In this document: piece after piece, positions 36,971 through 45,383 of the stretch
Layout: every line of letters starts with the position of its first letter
How positions within the stretch are numbered: position 1 is the stretch's first letter
Origin: Paenibacillus sp. BJ-4
GTDB lineage: Bacteria; Bacillota; Bacilli; Paenibacillales; Paenibacillaceae
Length of the DNA: 64,000 nucleotides
Assembly (NCBI RefSeq): GCF_020404765.1
Contig: NZ_JAIVEM010000072.1
Location: 186,001 to 250,000 of the forward strand
Direction: 5' to 3'
Made by a program: the position numbers and the translations under genes
The notes under the pieces: generated by a model
Database searches by the model: none
Seen by the model: the letters and a program-made list of their open reading frames with translations, nothing else
What the model was told of the DNA's origin: nothing

Positions 36971-38047
36971 ATGGCAGACGTGAAAAAGATTGCGGTAATA
37001 GCTGGTGATGGAATCGGACCGGAAGTGGTCGCTGAGGCAGAGAAAATTTTGAAACGTACGGAAGAAGTGTTTGGTCTTTCGTTTGAAACGGAGCATGCGC
37101 TGTTTGGCGGAATCGCTATTGATAAAAAGGGAACACCACTGCCAGAAGAAACACTGGCTGTATGTCAATCTGCAGATGCCGTATTGTTGGGGGCGGTAGG
37201 GGGGCCTCAATGGGACAATAACCCTAAGGAACTTCGTCCTGAAACTGGTCTGCTGGGTATTCGCAAAGAGCTCGGCCTGTTTTCGAATCTTCGTCCCGCC
37301 GTCGTCTTCGATTGTCTTAAGGACGCTTCTACACTGAAACCAGAAGTATTGGAGGGAACAGATCTGATCGTCGTGCGTGAGCTGACGGGCGGCATCTACT
37401 TCGGAGAGAAGTTCAGACGTGAGAGCGCTCAGGGTGAGGAGGCAGTTGATACCTGCGCATATAATGTAACGGAAGTAGAGCGGATTGTTCGCCAATCTTT
37501 CGAGATTGCACAAAAACGTCGCAAAAAGCTCGCATCGGTAGACAAGGCTAACGTACTGGAAACTTCCCGTTTATGGCGCGAAGTAGTTAACCGGGTCGCT
37601 GTAGATTATCCAGATGTAGAACTGGAGCATGTATTGGTGGATAACTGTGCGATGCAATTGCTGCGTCGTCCATCCAGCTTTGACGTCATCGTGACGGAAA
37701 ATATGTTTGGTGACATTCTTAGTGATGAAGCGGCTATGCTGACCGGGTCTATCGGTATGCTGTCCTCTGCATCACTCGGAGAAGGCAGTTTTGGTTTGTA
37801 CGAGCCAGTGCACGGCTCAGCGCCGGACATTGCAGGTCAAGGACTGGCCAATCCGATTGCAACGATTTTGTCCGTTGCTTTGATGTTCCGACTTACCTTC
37901 GGGTATGAGAAGGCAGCTGACGCAATTGAGAAAGCGGTAGCTGAGGTACTGGATGCAGGACATCGCACAGCGGATATTGCGGTGGATAAATCTCAAGCCA
38001 TCTCGACAACTCAAATGGGCGATCTGATCGCAGCAGCGATTCGCTAA
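36971..38047 (+). CDS. leuB: 3-isopropylmalate dehydrogenase
   Basis: 358 aa. ATG 36971 lies 8 nt after AGAGGAG; GTG 36962 is in frame but too close to that site. It oxidises and decarboxylates 3-isopropylmalate with NAD. Marks are [38 protein letters not shown], the Tyr-containing [41 protein letters not shown] and [18 protein letters not shown]. It stands apart from leuA behind a terminator, and leuC and leuD do not follow. Confidence 0.96.
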   Translation: MADVKKIAVIAGDGIGPEVVAEAEKILKRTEEVFGLSFETEHALFGGIAIDKKGTPLPEETLAVCQSADAVLLGAVGGPQWDNNPKELRPETGLLGIRKELGLFSNLRPAVVFDCLKDASTLKPEVLEGTDLIVVRELTGGIYFGEKFRRESAQGEEAVDTCAYNVTEVERIVRQSFEIAQKRRKKLASVDKANVLETSRLWREVVNRVAVDYPDVELEHVLVDNCAMQLLRRPSSFDVIVTENMFGDILSDEAAMLTGSIGMLSSASLGEGSFGLYEPVHGSAPDIAGQGLANPIATILSVALMFRLTFGYEKAADAIEKAVAEVLDAGHRTADIAVDKSQAISTTQMGDLIAAAIR

Positions 38048-38149
38048 AAAGCTCGGAAACGCACCTGTCTGAAAAAAAGCTACCTATTTATATAGTAAGC
38101 TTATACAGTCAATTATATAGTAATGCTATTACAGCAAATGTTTGCCCCG

Positions 38150-38180
38150 GCAGCTCCTGAGTAATCAGGGGCTGCTTCTG
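38150..38180 (+). terminator. Terminator after leuB
   Basis: GCAGCTCCTGA (38150-38160) pairs with TCAGGGGCTGC (38165-38175) around a GTAA tetraloop; the T tract is short (TTCTGT). Confidence 0.65.
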
Positions 38181-38236
38181 TATCAGCATGTGTAAGATGC
38201 TCGAAATGTGTATAAATCGTGAATTTATCATCTAGT

Positions 38237-38251
38237 TTAAAATAATTATAA
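38237..38251. promoter_or_regulatory. PerR-type box upstream of the peroxiredoxin
   Basis: TTAAAATAATTATAA matches the PerR consensus TTATAATNATTATAA at 13 of the 14 defined positions. A second left half-site, TTATAAT, lies at 38263-38269. It is 20 bp upstream of the -35 element of the peroxiredoxin promoter. Confidence 0.75.
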
Positions 38252-38270
38252 AAAAGTAATGGTTATAATA

Positions 38271-38299
38271 TTGACTTTGAATTGTGCGAATGATAACAT
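38271..38299 (+). promoter_or_regulatory. Promoter of the peroxiredoxin gene
   Basis: TTGACT (38271-38276), 17-bp spacer, TAACAT (38294-38299). The rest of the gap after leuB holds only its terminator and the PerR site. Confidence 0.75.
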
Positions 38300-38388
38300 T
38301 TATCAAGTAAGTTGTTAATACAATATAGATGATTGAGGAGAACACAATTGGTGTTTTTCTTACATATTTTAAAGGAGGATTTCATGTT

Positions 38389-38928
38389 ATGGCAGAAAGA
38401 TTGGTAGGAAGACCTGCACCTGATTTTGCATTGGAAACAGTGAGTGGGGACGGTCAAGAATTTGGATCGGTGAAGCTTTCTGATTACCGCGGCAAATGGC
38501 TTGTATTTTTCTTCTATCCACTGGATTTCACTTTTGTGTGTCCAACGGAAATTACAGCATTGAGCGATGCTGCTGACCAATTCAAAGAGCTGGATACTGA
38601 AATTCTGGGTATCAGTGTAGACTCTGTACACAGTCACAAAGCATGGATTAACACAGCTAAAGAAAACAACGGTCTGGGCAAGCTGAACTTCCCGTTGGCC
38701 TCTGACATCACGAAAAAAACAGCAAGCGATTATGGCGTTCTGATCGAAGAAGAAGGCGTTGCATTGCGCGGCTTGTTCATCATTGATCCAGAAGGCGAAT
38801 TGAAATACCAAGTGGTTAACCACAACGATGTAGGTCGCAGTGTAGAAGAAACATTGCGTGTACTGCAAGCTCTGCAATCCGGTGGCTTGTGCCCAATGAA
38901 CTGGAAACCAGGTGACAAAAACCTGTAA
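38389..38928 (+). CDS. 2-Cys peroxiredoxin (AhpC/Prx1 type)
   Basis: 179 aa. ATG 38389 follows AAAGGAGGATTTCATGTT. The peroxidatic Cys51 is in FYPLDFTFVCPTEITAL and the resolving Cys is in SGGLCPMNW near the C-terminus, so this is a typical 2-Cys enzyme that reduces hydrogen peroxide, alkyl peroxides or peroxynitrite using thioredoxin. It is close in length and sequence to B. subtilis YkuU. The PerR-like box upstream predicts induction by peroxide. No ahpF follows. Confidence 0.93.
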   Translation: MAERLVGRPAPDFALETVSGDGQEFGSVKLSDYRGKWLVFFFYPLDFTFVCPTEITALSDAADQFKELDTEILGISVDSVHSHKAWINTAKENNGLGKLNFPLASDITKKTASDYGVLIEEEGVALRGLFIIDPEGELKYQVVNHNDVGRSVEETLRVLQALQSGGLCPMNWKPGDKNL

Positions 38929-38949
38929 TATCAGATATTGAATATTGAA

Positions 38950-39000
38950 CAAGCAAGCCCCCAACAAACGGTTTTTATGCCGATATTGGGGGCTTGCTTG
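38950..39000 (+). terminator. Long hairpin after the peroxiredoxin
   Basis: A perfect 15-bp GC-rich stem (38950-38964 with 38986-39000) without a T run. The 3' arm continues into repeated CTTGC/CCTG units. Confidence 0.65.
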
Positions 39001-39194
39001 CCTGCTTGCTTGCCTGTGTTATACAGTGAAATATTTAGGGTGAGCTGGTTTGCATGGAGTAATACAGAGTGAAGCAACAAATAATTATGGAAATGTTGTT
39101 ATGTTCTAGAGGAATTTTGGCTGACGAAAGCGAATAAGGTAGTGTAGAAGATAACAAGGCAGAACAGGTTTTGTTCAGAGGAGGCTGAGCCCGG

Positions 39195-39611
39195 ATGAGT
39201 TATTGCTGTGGAGCAAGCATGGTAGGAACCAAGGGAACGCTGAAGCATTACCGTACCCAAGTCCATAATGTTCCTTTGCTGTTTTGCCCGGTATGTCGTC
39301 GCATTGAAGTTCATTATAAAGTCGAAAATGAATATGAAATTTTGGCTGAATATGCACATGGAGATGGGGCAAGCGAGATTGACTTTCAGGATTATGTCAT
39401 GGAAGATGATGATACGATATTTGAAAACTGTGTAAATCGTGAGAGTGAAGATGCATTTGAAATTGTGAAGCGTCAAATTGACATGTCTCTTGATTTATTG
39501 ATGGTAGCCAAACAGATGAATGATGAAAAATGGCAGGGAGAACTTAAGAGAAGACTGGCTGTTATGAGCCAAAGACGATCCCGGCTTCAACATAATAAGA
39601 GCGGCAGTTGA
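39195..39611 (+). CDS. Small Cys-containing protein of unknown function
   Basis: 138 aa. ATG 39195 follows AGAGGAGGCTGAG. The N-terminus has Cys4-Cys5 (MSYCCGAS) and then LLFCPVCRRIEVHY about 25 residues later, so the first 40 residues could form a zinc site. The middle is strongly acidic (VMEDDDTIFENC) and the C-terminal third is helical and basic. I do not recognise the family. It is transcribed alone and ends at a very long inverted repeat. Confidence 0.65.
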   Translation: MSYCCGASMVGTKGTLKHYRTQVHNVPLLFCPVCRRIEVHYKVENEYEILAEYAHGDGASEIDFQDYVMEDDDTIFENCVNRESEDAFEIVKRQIDMSLDLLMVAKQMNDEKWQGELKRRLAVMSQRRSRLQHNKSGS

Positions 39612-39614
39612 CTT

Positions 39615-39665
39615 CCTACACACCAAAGAAGCTCTCAATTCTCGAGAGCTTCTTTGGTGTGTAGG
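39615..39665. repeat. Near 22-bp perfect inverted repeat
   Basis: Positions 39615-39636 and 39644-39665 are inverted copies around a 7-nt loop, without a T run on the plus side. It probably ends the transcript of the upstream gene, by analogy with the T-poor hairpin after the peroxiredoxin gene. Confidence 0.7.
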
Positions 39666-39763
39666 GCGCCTATTCCTAACTTATTCTTTCGTTTTGGTAA
39701 TGTTGCGTAGATATTATGACGAAAGAAAACGGGATAAAAATATGGATTCGACACTTTTTCCGA

Positions 39764-39793
39764 TTGACTCGAATCCTTGATCTTGTCTATCAT
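39764..39793 (+). promoter_or_regulatory. Probable promoter of the histidine kinase gene
   Basis: TTGACT (39764-39769), 18-bp spacer, TATCAT (39788-39793). It leaves a leader of about 150 nt with no recognised feature. Confidence 0.55.
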
Positions 39794-39949
39794 AAAATAA
39801 GACTCGAATTGGAAAGAGATGGTCGGAGTTTTGTGAATCTGTTTTCTACACCATTGAAGGGTAGTCGATAGATTGTCTTTCTCTTCTTCAAGAATGTTAC
39901 GCGTCCGATACGGCCAGTTTATCATTCCGAAACAAGGGGGAAGCCTGGC

Positions 39950-41053
39950 ATGATCAGTGAATTCCAAGAAGCCTTGCTTGATACCGTGGGAGCCTGCCCT
40001 CCCACACAGATCGCCAATAACAAGTATGAAAATGTGCTGGAGAACCTGGATAGTGGTATCATGCTGTTTGACAGTGACGGGGTACTGACCTTTATTAACG
40101 TGCAAATGGCGAAATTGCTGGAATTACCACGTAGTTCGCTGGCGGGTCGCAACCTGATGCAAATTTTGCATCATCCTGAGTTAAGTCGGTTTAAGAAGAA
40201 GAAAATCATGCGGATTTATAAAGAAACTATCTTTCATAGAAAGCGCTATCATGAGTTGATTGATGAGTATGGTCGGCATTGGTTGATAACAGTGACCTAC
40301 GGGGATCAGATGGATGGCGATTTTTTGTTTAGTGTCAAGGATGTGTCGGATTACAAGCAGATTGAGCAGACGGCATACCAAAATGACAAGCTGGCGATGC
40401 TGGGACGCATTTCTGCTTCCATAGCCCATGAAATCCGTAATCCGCTTACTGCAATCCGGGGTTTTATTCAGTTGCTTCGACCGCATTTGATGGAGCTGGG
40501 CAGAGATGAGTATGCCCGCATTATTTTAACCGAAATTGATCGTGCAAACGACATTATTTACGAGTTTTTGAATTCGTCCAAGCCTTCGGCTCCGCAAAAA
40601 ACGGCTGTATCTGTGATGGGGTTGCTGAAAGAGGTTGTGATGTTGACAGAAAGCGAGGCATTGATGAAGGGCTGCCAGATCGCACTGGATGAAAATGAAG
40701 AGCTCATGAAGGTTTCTATTGATGTAAAGCAGATTAAGCAGGTTATTCTCAATATGATTAAAAATGCGATGGACGCCATTGAAAGCATCAGCGACGAACG
40801 AGAGGGATGCATTGGTATCCATACGGTGCTTGAAGGCTCCTATGTCCACATTTGTATTGAAGATAACGGATTGGGTATGGATCACAATACATTGTCGCGT
40901 TTATTCGATCCTTTTTTTACAACGAAAGAAAGTGGAACTGGTCTGGGACTAGCTGTGAGCTATCGAATTATCAAAAATCACGGAGGCTTTATTCATGTAG
41001 ACAGCAAGCATGGAAGGGGGACGCAATTTAAAATCACGCTTCCTGTGGTTTGA
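39950..41053 (+). CDS. PAS-domain sensor histidine kinase
   Basis: 367 aa, with no membrane segment. A PAS domain spans residues about 25-135 (LENLDSGIMLFDSDGVLTFIN). The HisKA domain has the phosphorylated His in ISASIAHEIRNPLTAIRGFIQL. The ATPase has the N box QVILNMIKNAMDAI, G1 IEDNGLGMD, and G2 TGLGLAVSYRIIKNHGG. It resembles the cytoplasmic kinases that feed the sporulation phosphorelay (KinA/KinE group). No response regulator is adjacent, which fits an orphan phosphorelay kinase (inference). ATG 39950 follows AAGGGGGAAG. Confidence 0.9.
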   Translation: MISEFQEALLDTVGACPPTQIANNKYENVLENLDSGIMLFDSDGVLTFINVQMAKLLELPRSSLAGRNLMQILHHPELSRFKKKKIMRIYKETIFHRKRYHELIDEYGRHWLITVTYGDQMDGDFLFSVKDVSDYKQIEQTAYQNDKLAMLGRISASIAHEIRNPLTAIRGFIQLLRPHLMELGRDEYARIILTEIDRANDIIYEFLNSSKPSAPQKTAVSVMGLLKEVVMLTESEALMKGCQIALDENEELMKVSIDVKQIKQVILNMIKNAMDAIESISDEREGCIGIHTVLEGSYVHICIEDNGLGMDHNTLSRLFDPFFTTKESGTGLGLAVSYRIIKNHGGFIHVDSKHGRGTQFKITLPVV

Positions 41054-41149
41054 AAATGTACAATTTTCGCAAAGGAGTGCTGTGTGCAAATTCTTTTGCG
41101 TTGTGGAGCGCTGAGTATAGGTATCACATAGTTGAAAAAGGTCGCTTGG

Positions 41150-41182
41150 AGCGCATAATCTGAAAAGATTATGCGCTTTTTT
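41150..41182 (+). terminator. Terminator of the histidine kinase gene
   Basis: AGCGCATAATC (41150-41160) pairs perfectly with GATTATGCGCT (41167-41177), followed by T6. Confidence 0.9.
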
Positions 41183-41249
41183 GGGGCTATAAGCTCGTTT
41201 TTTTGCGTAAATGCGAAAATAAATTCGTGAATATAAGACTAAAAAAAGA

Positions 41250-41278
41250 TTCACCTTTCACAGATTAAATGCTATTAT
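41250..41278 (+). promoter_or_regulatory. Possible promoter of the GGDEF-EAL gene
   Basis: TTCACC (41250-41255), 17-bp spacer, TATTAT (41273-41278). Confidence 0.45.
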
Positions 41279-41391
41279 ATACCAGAATACAACATTATTT
41301 TTGATACTATAGACTTAAACAACGGCTTCCAAAGCTGTAAAACGTCTTAGATGATCGGAATCTCCGATATGCAGGGGGCTGAAGAGGCTGG

Positions 41392-43533
41392 ATGAGTATA
41401 CGACTGGAAGTAAAGAAAACGATTGGCATCGGTATTGCTGCGATAGGTTTGTTTATCTTGGTTCAGTTATTTCATGTAACTTTGGATAAGATATACTCTT
41501 ATAATGTTTATTTCTTGCTATATCCAGTTATAGGTTTTGCCTGCGCTGCGATTTGTTTCTCTATTTTTTATCAATCCTGGTCCGTTCTGCTGGAGCAACT
41601 ATCCTTGCAGAGACTTTTTATTGCGCCCACATTTCTAGTGACTGGAATGCTATACCTTGTTCATATCGTTTCGGTTAGTTTCCTAAGCCTGACGGATTTT
41701 TCTTTGTCTTCAAATATTTCGTTATGGCTTCTGTTTGTGAATCGAGTCTTTGCTGCTGTTATGTTCTTAATCATTTGTTTGCTCCCCTATAGAAAGACAA
41801 AGTCTGGATACAAGACAATTGCTTTGTGGGCAGGTATAAGCTGTATTTTGCTCATACTAGGCGTTATTAAGGCTTATGGTACTGAATTACCGGATCTTCG
41901 TATAAGGTATGAATTAGACAACCTCGGATGGATGTTGAATCTGGTGGTTATGTTGCTACTCGTGTCTACTATTGTCTTCGGGTTACGAAGATATCGCGAA
42001 TTCCTCCCGACGGAATATGGCATGTTGCTTATTATTCGTGGGGCTGGGCTTTGTGTTGTGAGCCAGTTGTTCTACATGTCTTCTGAGCAAATGAGTGATG
42101 TCAATCATCTTATGGGACTTTTGATCAATACGATGGCGTTTTATAATCTGCTGAGCGGTTTGGTCCGGCAAATGGTTTTAGTTCCCTACCGGGAAAAGCA
42201 GGCGGCAGAATCTGAATTTAATTTCATTGCCTATACTGATGATATAACAGGACTTCCGAACCGTCGCCGACTGTCCCAACGTCTGGATAAATTGTTGCGT
42301 GATTCATTGAAATCGGATGAGACAGTAGCGCTTTTAGTGCTGAATATAGACCGTTTCAAAACAATTAATGATTCGCTTGGACATATGGCAGGGAATTACC
42401 TGCTGTATGCGGTAGGCGAACGCCTGGGACATTTTAGACATGAGGGGGAAGAGGTCTTCAGCATGGGTGGAGATGAATTTGCATTTCTTCTAACAGGGTA
42501 CGAAGATATGGGAATCATGAGGAATCGGATTGATGATATGGTAAAGCTGTTCGATCAGCCTTTTAATATTAGTGGAGAGTCCTATCATGTGATGGTGAGC
42601 GTAGGTATAGCTTTGTACCCGCTGGACGCCGATCAGAGTGAGCAACTCATTCAGCATGCGGATACTGCTGTTCATAGTGCCAAGGAGCAAGGAGTGAATT
42701 TTCAGCAGTATACCAGTGTGATGCAGATGCGGGCGCATGAAAGACTCCAATTAGAAAATGATCTGCGGCGCGCGCTTGAAAATGAAGAGTTTTCATTGGT
42801 TTATCAGCCACGTGTTCACCTGCGAAGCGGCGAGTTGACCAGTTTTGAGGCATTAGTGCGTTGGAATCATCCCCAGCGTGGGATGGTGATGCCGGGAGAT
42901 TTTATTTCGGTGGCCGAAGAAAGCGGTCTGATCGTGCCGTTGGGAGAGTGGGTGCTACGGGAGGCGTGTCTGCAAAACAAGCGCTGGCAGGAGGCGGGAT
43001 ACCAACCGATCCCGATATCAGTCAATTTATCCATGCGCCAATTTCAGCAAATAAAACTAGTGGATGTCATTCGGGGCATTTTGGCCTATACAAAACTGGA
43101 CCCCTGCTATCTGGAGCTGGAGATTACCGAGAGTATGACCTTTGACAAGGATCGGGCTTTTGAACAATTGAAAAAAATAAAGGCCATCGGGGTTGCAATC
43201 AGTATCGACGATTTTGGTACAGGCTACAGCTCGTTGCATTATTTGAAAAATCTTCCGATAGATCGTCTTAAAATTGATCGTTCTTTTGTAAATGAGGTAC
43301 TAGTCGACAGCAAAAACGCGGCCATCGTATCTACCATTGCCTCTATGGCTCACCATTTGAAGCTGAAGGTTACGGCAGAAGGCGTGGAAAACGAGGAGCA
43401 GCTTCATTTTTTGCAGGCCCAGGAATGCCATGAAGGGCAGGGGTATTACTTTAGCCGTCCCATTCCGGCAGAAGCCTTTGAAAAATTATTTTTGCGTGAG
43501 CCTATGAATTGGCTGTCTCAGGATAGTATGTAG
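41392..43533 (+). CDS. Membrane GGDEF-EAL protein (c-di-GMP turnover)
   Basis: 713 aa. Eight hydrophobic segments fill residues about 10-250, a membrane sensor domain of a type I cannot name (MASE-like). The GGDEF domain has DDITGLPNRRRL and an intact SMGGDEFAFLL, so cyclase activity is possible. The EAL domain has SFEALVRWNHPQRG, PISVNLSMRQF, LELEITESM, SIDDFGTGYSSLHYL, IDRLKIDRSF and TAEGVEN, so phosphodiesterase residues are also present. Which activity dominates cannot be told. Such proteins set the motile/sessile balance. ATG 41392 lies after GAAGAGG. Confidence 0.93.
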   Translation: MSIRLEVKKTIGIGIAAIGLFILVQLFHVTLDKIYSYNVYFLLYPVIGFACAAICFSIFYQSWSVLLEQLSLQRLFIAPTFLVTGMLYLVHIVSVSFLSLTDFSLSSNISLWLLFVNRVFAAVMFLIICLLPYRKTKSGYKTIALWAGISCILLILGVIKAYGTELPDLRIRYELDNLGWMLNLVVMLLLVSTIVFGLRRYREFLPTEYGMLLIIRGAGLCVVSQLFYMSSEQMSDVNHLMGLLINTMAFYNLLSGLVRQMVLVPYREKQAAESEFNFIAYTDDITGLPNRRRLSQRLDKLLRDSLKSDETVALLVLNIDRFKTINDSLGHMAGNYLLYAVGERLGHFRHEGEEVFSMGGDEFAFLLTGYEDMGIMRNRIDDMVKLFDQPFNISGESYHVMVSVGIALYPLDADQSEQLIQHADTAVHSAKEQGVNFQQYTSVMQMRAHERLQLENDLRRALENEEFSLVYQPRVHLRSGELTSFEALVRWNHPQRGMVMPGDFISVAEESGLIVPLGEWVLREACLQNKRWQEAGYQPIPISVNLSMRQFQQIKLVDVIRGILAYTKLDPCYLELEITESMTFDKDRAFEQLKKIKAIGVAISIDDFGTGYSSLHYLKNLPIDRLKIDRSFVNEVLVDSKNAAIVSTIASMAHHLKLKVTAEGVENEEQLHFLQAQECHEGQGYYFSRPIPAEAFEKLFLREPMNWLSQDSM

Positions 43534-43590
43534 TTTACTTGCATTTTACAGAAAGGTGAGTTATACTATATAACATCCTGATTCAGTTGT

Positions 43591-43620
43591 TTGACAATAG
43601 CTTGAGCTTGTCCACATAAG
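43591..43620 (+). promoter_or_regulatory. Promoter of tRNA-Gly
   Basis: Perfect TTGACA (43591-43596), 18-bp spacer, CATAAG (43615-43620), 20 bp before the tRNA. Confidence 0.65.
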
Positions 43621-43639
43621 AATTGAGATGTTTTAAAAT

Positions 43640-43710
43640 GCGGGTGTAGTTCAATGGTAGAACTTCAGCCTTCCAAGCTGATAGCGTGGGTTCGATTCCC
43701 ATCACCCGCT
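43640..43710 (+). tRNA. tRNA-Gly (anticodon UCC)
   Basis: Acceptor GCGGGTG / CACCCGC. D arm GTTC...GAAC with AATGGTA loop. Anticodon stem TCAGC/GCTGA with loop CTTCCAA (anticodon TCC). T arm GTGGG-TTCGATT-CCCAT. Discriminator T. CCA is not encoded. It reads GGA and GGG. It is a single-tRNA unit with its own promoter and terminator. Confidence 0.95.
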
Positions 43711-43728
43711 TTCTGTTTTAAGACACTA

Positions 43729-43758
43729 GAAACCCTTGTGAAGCAAGGGTTTTTATTT
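43729..43758 (+). terminator. Terminator after tRNA-Gly
   Basis: AAACCCTTG pairs with CAAGGGTTT around TGAAG, followed by TTTATTTTG. Confidence 0.88.
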
Positions 43759-43941
43759 TGTTCGTAATTAGATGAACACATTTTAGCCAGGGGCCATTGG
43801 GCATCCCGGCTTGTTTGCGTTCTTATGAACTATTTTACAATGTTATACAAATAAAAATCCGAATATTTCGCTTATGTGCTATAAATAAACAGATAAAAAG
43901 AACTATTTACCATTTTCTAAAAAATAAGTATAGTTATATAA

Positions 43942-45018
43942 ATGGGATATAATATAAAAAAAGGATGGTGTAACTGTAATAAGGAAAAATTATCTTCTTT
44001 TTTGGTGTTAACGTTTGTGCTTTTGATCTTTCCGGTAAGCTCTACGTTCGCTGCAGCTGACTTTCCGAATACGTCAACGAACGGAATGACTGGTTTTGCT
44101 GGACAGGCTAAAAATGAAAATGGAGCTTCCAAGCCTAGTACAACCGGGGGCAAGAACGGTCAGGTTATCTATATCAACAATCTTAACGATTTGAAAAACC
44201 AGTTAGGGGATTCCACTCCAAAAATTTTGGTGATTGAAAAGAATATTTCTGCCTCCTCCAAAACCGTTGTCAATATCGGCTCCAACAAATCGCTCATTGG
44301 TTCTTACGCGCAAAACAAGCTGGTCAATATTCATTTGAAAACAACAGCTAATTCAGGAAATGTAATCTTTCAAAACTTAACTTTTGAACACAGTGCCAAC
44401 ATTAACGGTAACGATGACATCCAGTTATATCTTACTGCGGGTACTAACTATTGGATTGATCACGTTACTTTTGCGGGTCACAATTATGATCCGAATGGTT
44501 CGGATTTGGACAAACTTTTGTATATAGGGCAATCGGCCGATTATGTAACCATCAGTAATTCGAAGTTTGCTAATCATAAATATGGTCTCATTCTGGGTTA
44601 TCCTGATGACGGTAATAAAAATTATGATGGCATGCCCCATATCACAATTGCCAATAATTATTTTGAAAACTTGCTTGTCCGTGGCCCAGGGCTTATGAGA
44701 TATGGATATTTCCATGTTAAAAATAACTATATTAATAACTTCCAACTGGCTTACACCATAGCTACGAATGCAAGAATTTATTCCGAGTACAACTGCTTTG
44801 GCAAAGGTAGTGAAAAAGGTGGTATTCTTGATGATAAAGCCAATGGCGAGTTTAAAGACGTGGGGAGTTTTCCCGCCATCAAAAACCAAAAATCGCGTGT
44901 AACCAGCTGGAATCCAAGCAAGAACTACAGCTACCAGGTTCAAACGCCTGAATATACCAAAGAGTTTGTAACTAAATATGCCGGTTCGTCCAATACAACC
45001 TTGGTATTTGGAAAATAA
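43942..45018 (+). CDS. Secreted pectate lyase, PL1-like
   Basis: 358 aa as read from ATG 43942. A signal peptide ([22 protein letters not shown] in outline) directs secretion. The mature part is a right-handed beta-helix with the family 1 order: [57 protein letters not shown], and the catalytic/substrate block [21 protein letters not shown] (R-x-P-x-x-R). It cleaves polygalacturonate by beta-elimination with calcium. The start is uncertain: no ribosome site precedes ATG 43942, while AAAGGATGG lies inside the frame at 43960-43968 with no start codon at proper distance. Confidence 0.85.
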   Translation: MGYNIKKGWCNCNKEKLSSFLVLTFVLLIFPVSSTFAAADFPNTSTNGMTGFAGQAKNENGASKPSTTGGKNGQVIYINNLNDLKNQLGDSTPKILVIEKNISASSKTVVNIGSNKSLIGSYAQNKLVNIHLKTTANSGNVIFQNLTFEHSANINGNDDIQLYLTAGTNYWIDHVTFAGHNYDPNGSDLDKLLYIGQSADYVTISNSKFANHKYGLILGYPDDGNKNYDGMPHITIANNYFENLLVRGPGLMRYGYFHVKNNYINNFQLAYTIATNARIYSEYNCFGKGSEKGGILDDKANGEFKDVGSFPAIKNQKSRVTSWNPSKNYSYQVQTPEYTKEFVTKYAGSSNTTLVFGK

Positions 45019-45188
45019 CTCTCAATTTATTGCAAATGCATTTTTATCTGCTATACTGACTTCAAGCAAGCATCCCATGAAAAGGAAGGTAACCATACGT
45101 CCGATGAAGTAAGCACACTGATTTTCCCATTGAACTGCACAGTTACTGGCAGGCGGCTGCAAGCTGCAACGGGAGAAGTGTGTCTGAA

Positions 45189-45275
45189 ATGAGAGTTGGG
45201 ACGTATGCGTTTATTCCGGAACGGGAGTCGGTTTTTTCGTTCATGGTTTTATTTTTGCATAAGCGTATGTTCTGA
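45189..45275 (+). CDS. Candidate 28-aa leader peptide upstream of the ABC-F gene
   Basis: ATG 45189 lies 10 nt after GGGAGAAG (45171-45178). The frame encodes MRVGTYAFIPERESVFSFMV and then LFLHKRMF before TGA. The hydrophobic, aromatic-rich centre (SVFSFMVLF) is reminiscent of Erm-type stalling peptides. It is placed between an upstream GC-rich segment and an intrinsic terminator that precedes the ABC-F gene. This is the layout of ribosome-mediated attenuation known for ABC-F resistance genes. Translation is not proven. Confidence 0.45.
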   Translation: MRVGTYAFIPERESVFSFMVLFLHKRMF

Positions 45276-45312
45276 AACGATCATAGCAGTCATTCTATTT
45301 TCCTTGTATGCA

Positions 45313-45338
45313 AGCCGCAGCCTTCTGCGGCTTTTTTT
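45313..45338 (+). terminator. Terminator/attenuator before the ABC-F gene
   Basis: AGCCGCAG (45313-45320) pairs with CTGCGGCT (45325-45332) around CCTT, followed by T7. It ends 46 bp before the ABC-F start. The upstream GGCTGC (45155-45160) can pair with GCAGCC in the 5' arm and could serve as an antiterminator. Confidence 0.8.
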
Positions 45339-45383
45339 ATTGCTTCCGGTGTGAAACCCGGACTGGGAAAGGATGATCGTGGT

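Noticed and set aside
38986..39016. Short repeats CTTGCTTGCCTG as a possible CRISPR or satellite
   Set aside because: Only two or three tiny units, partly explained by the 3' arm of the hairpin. No spacers and no cas genes are present.
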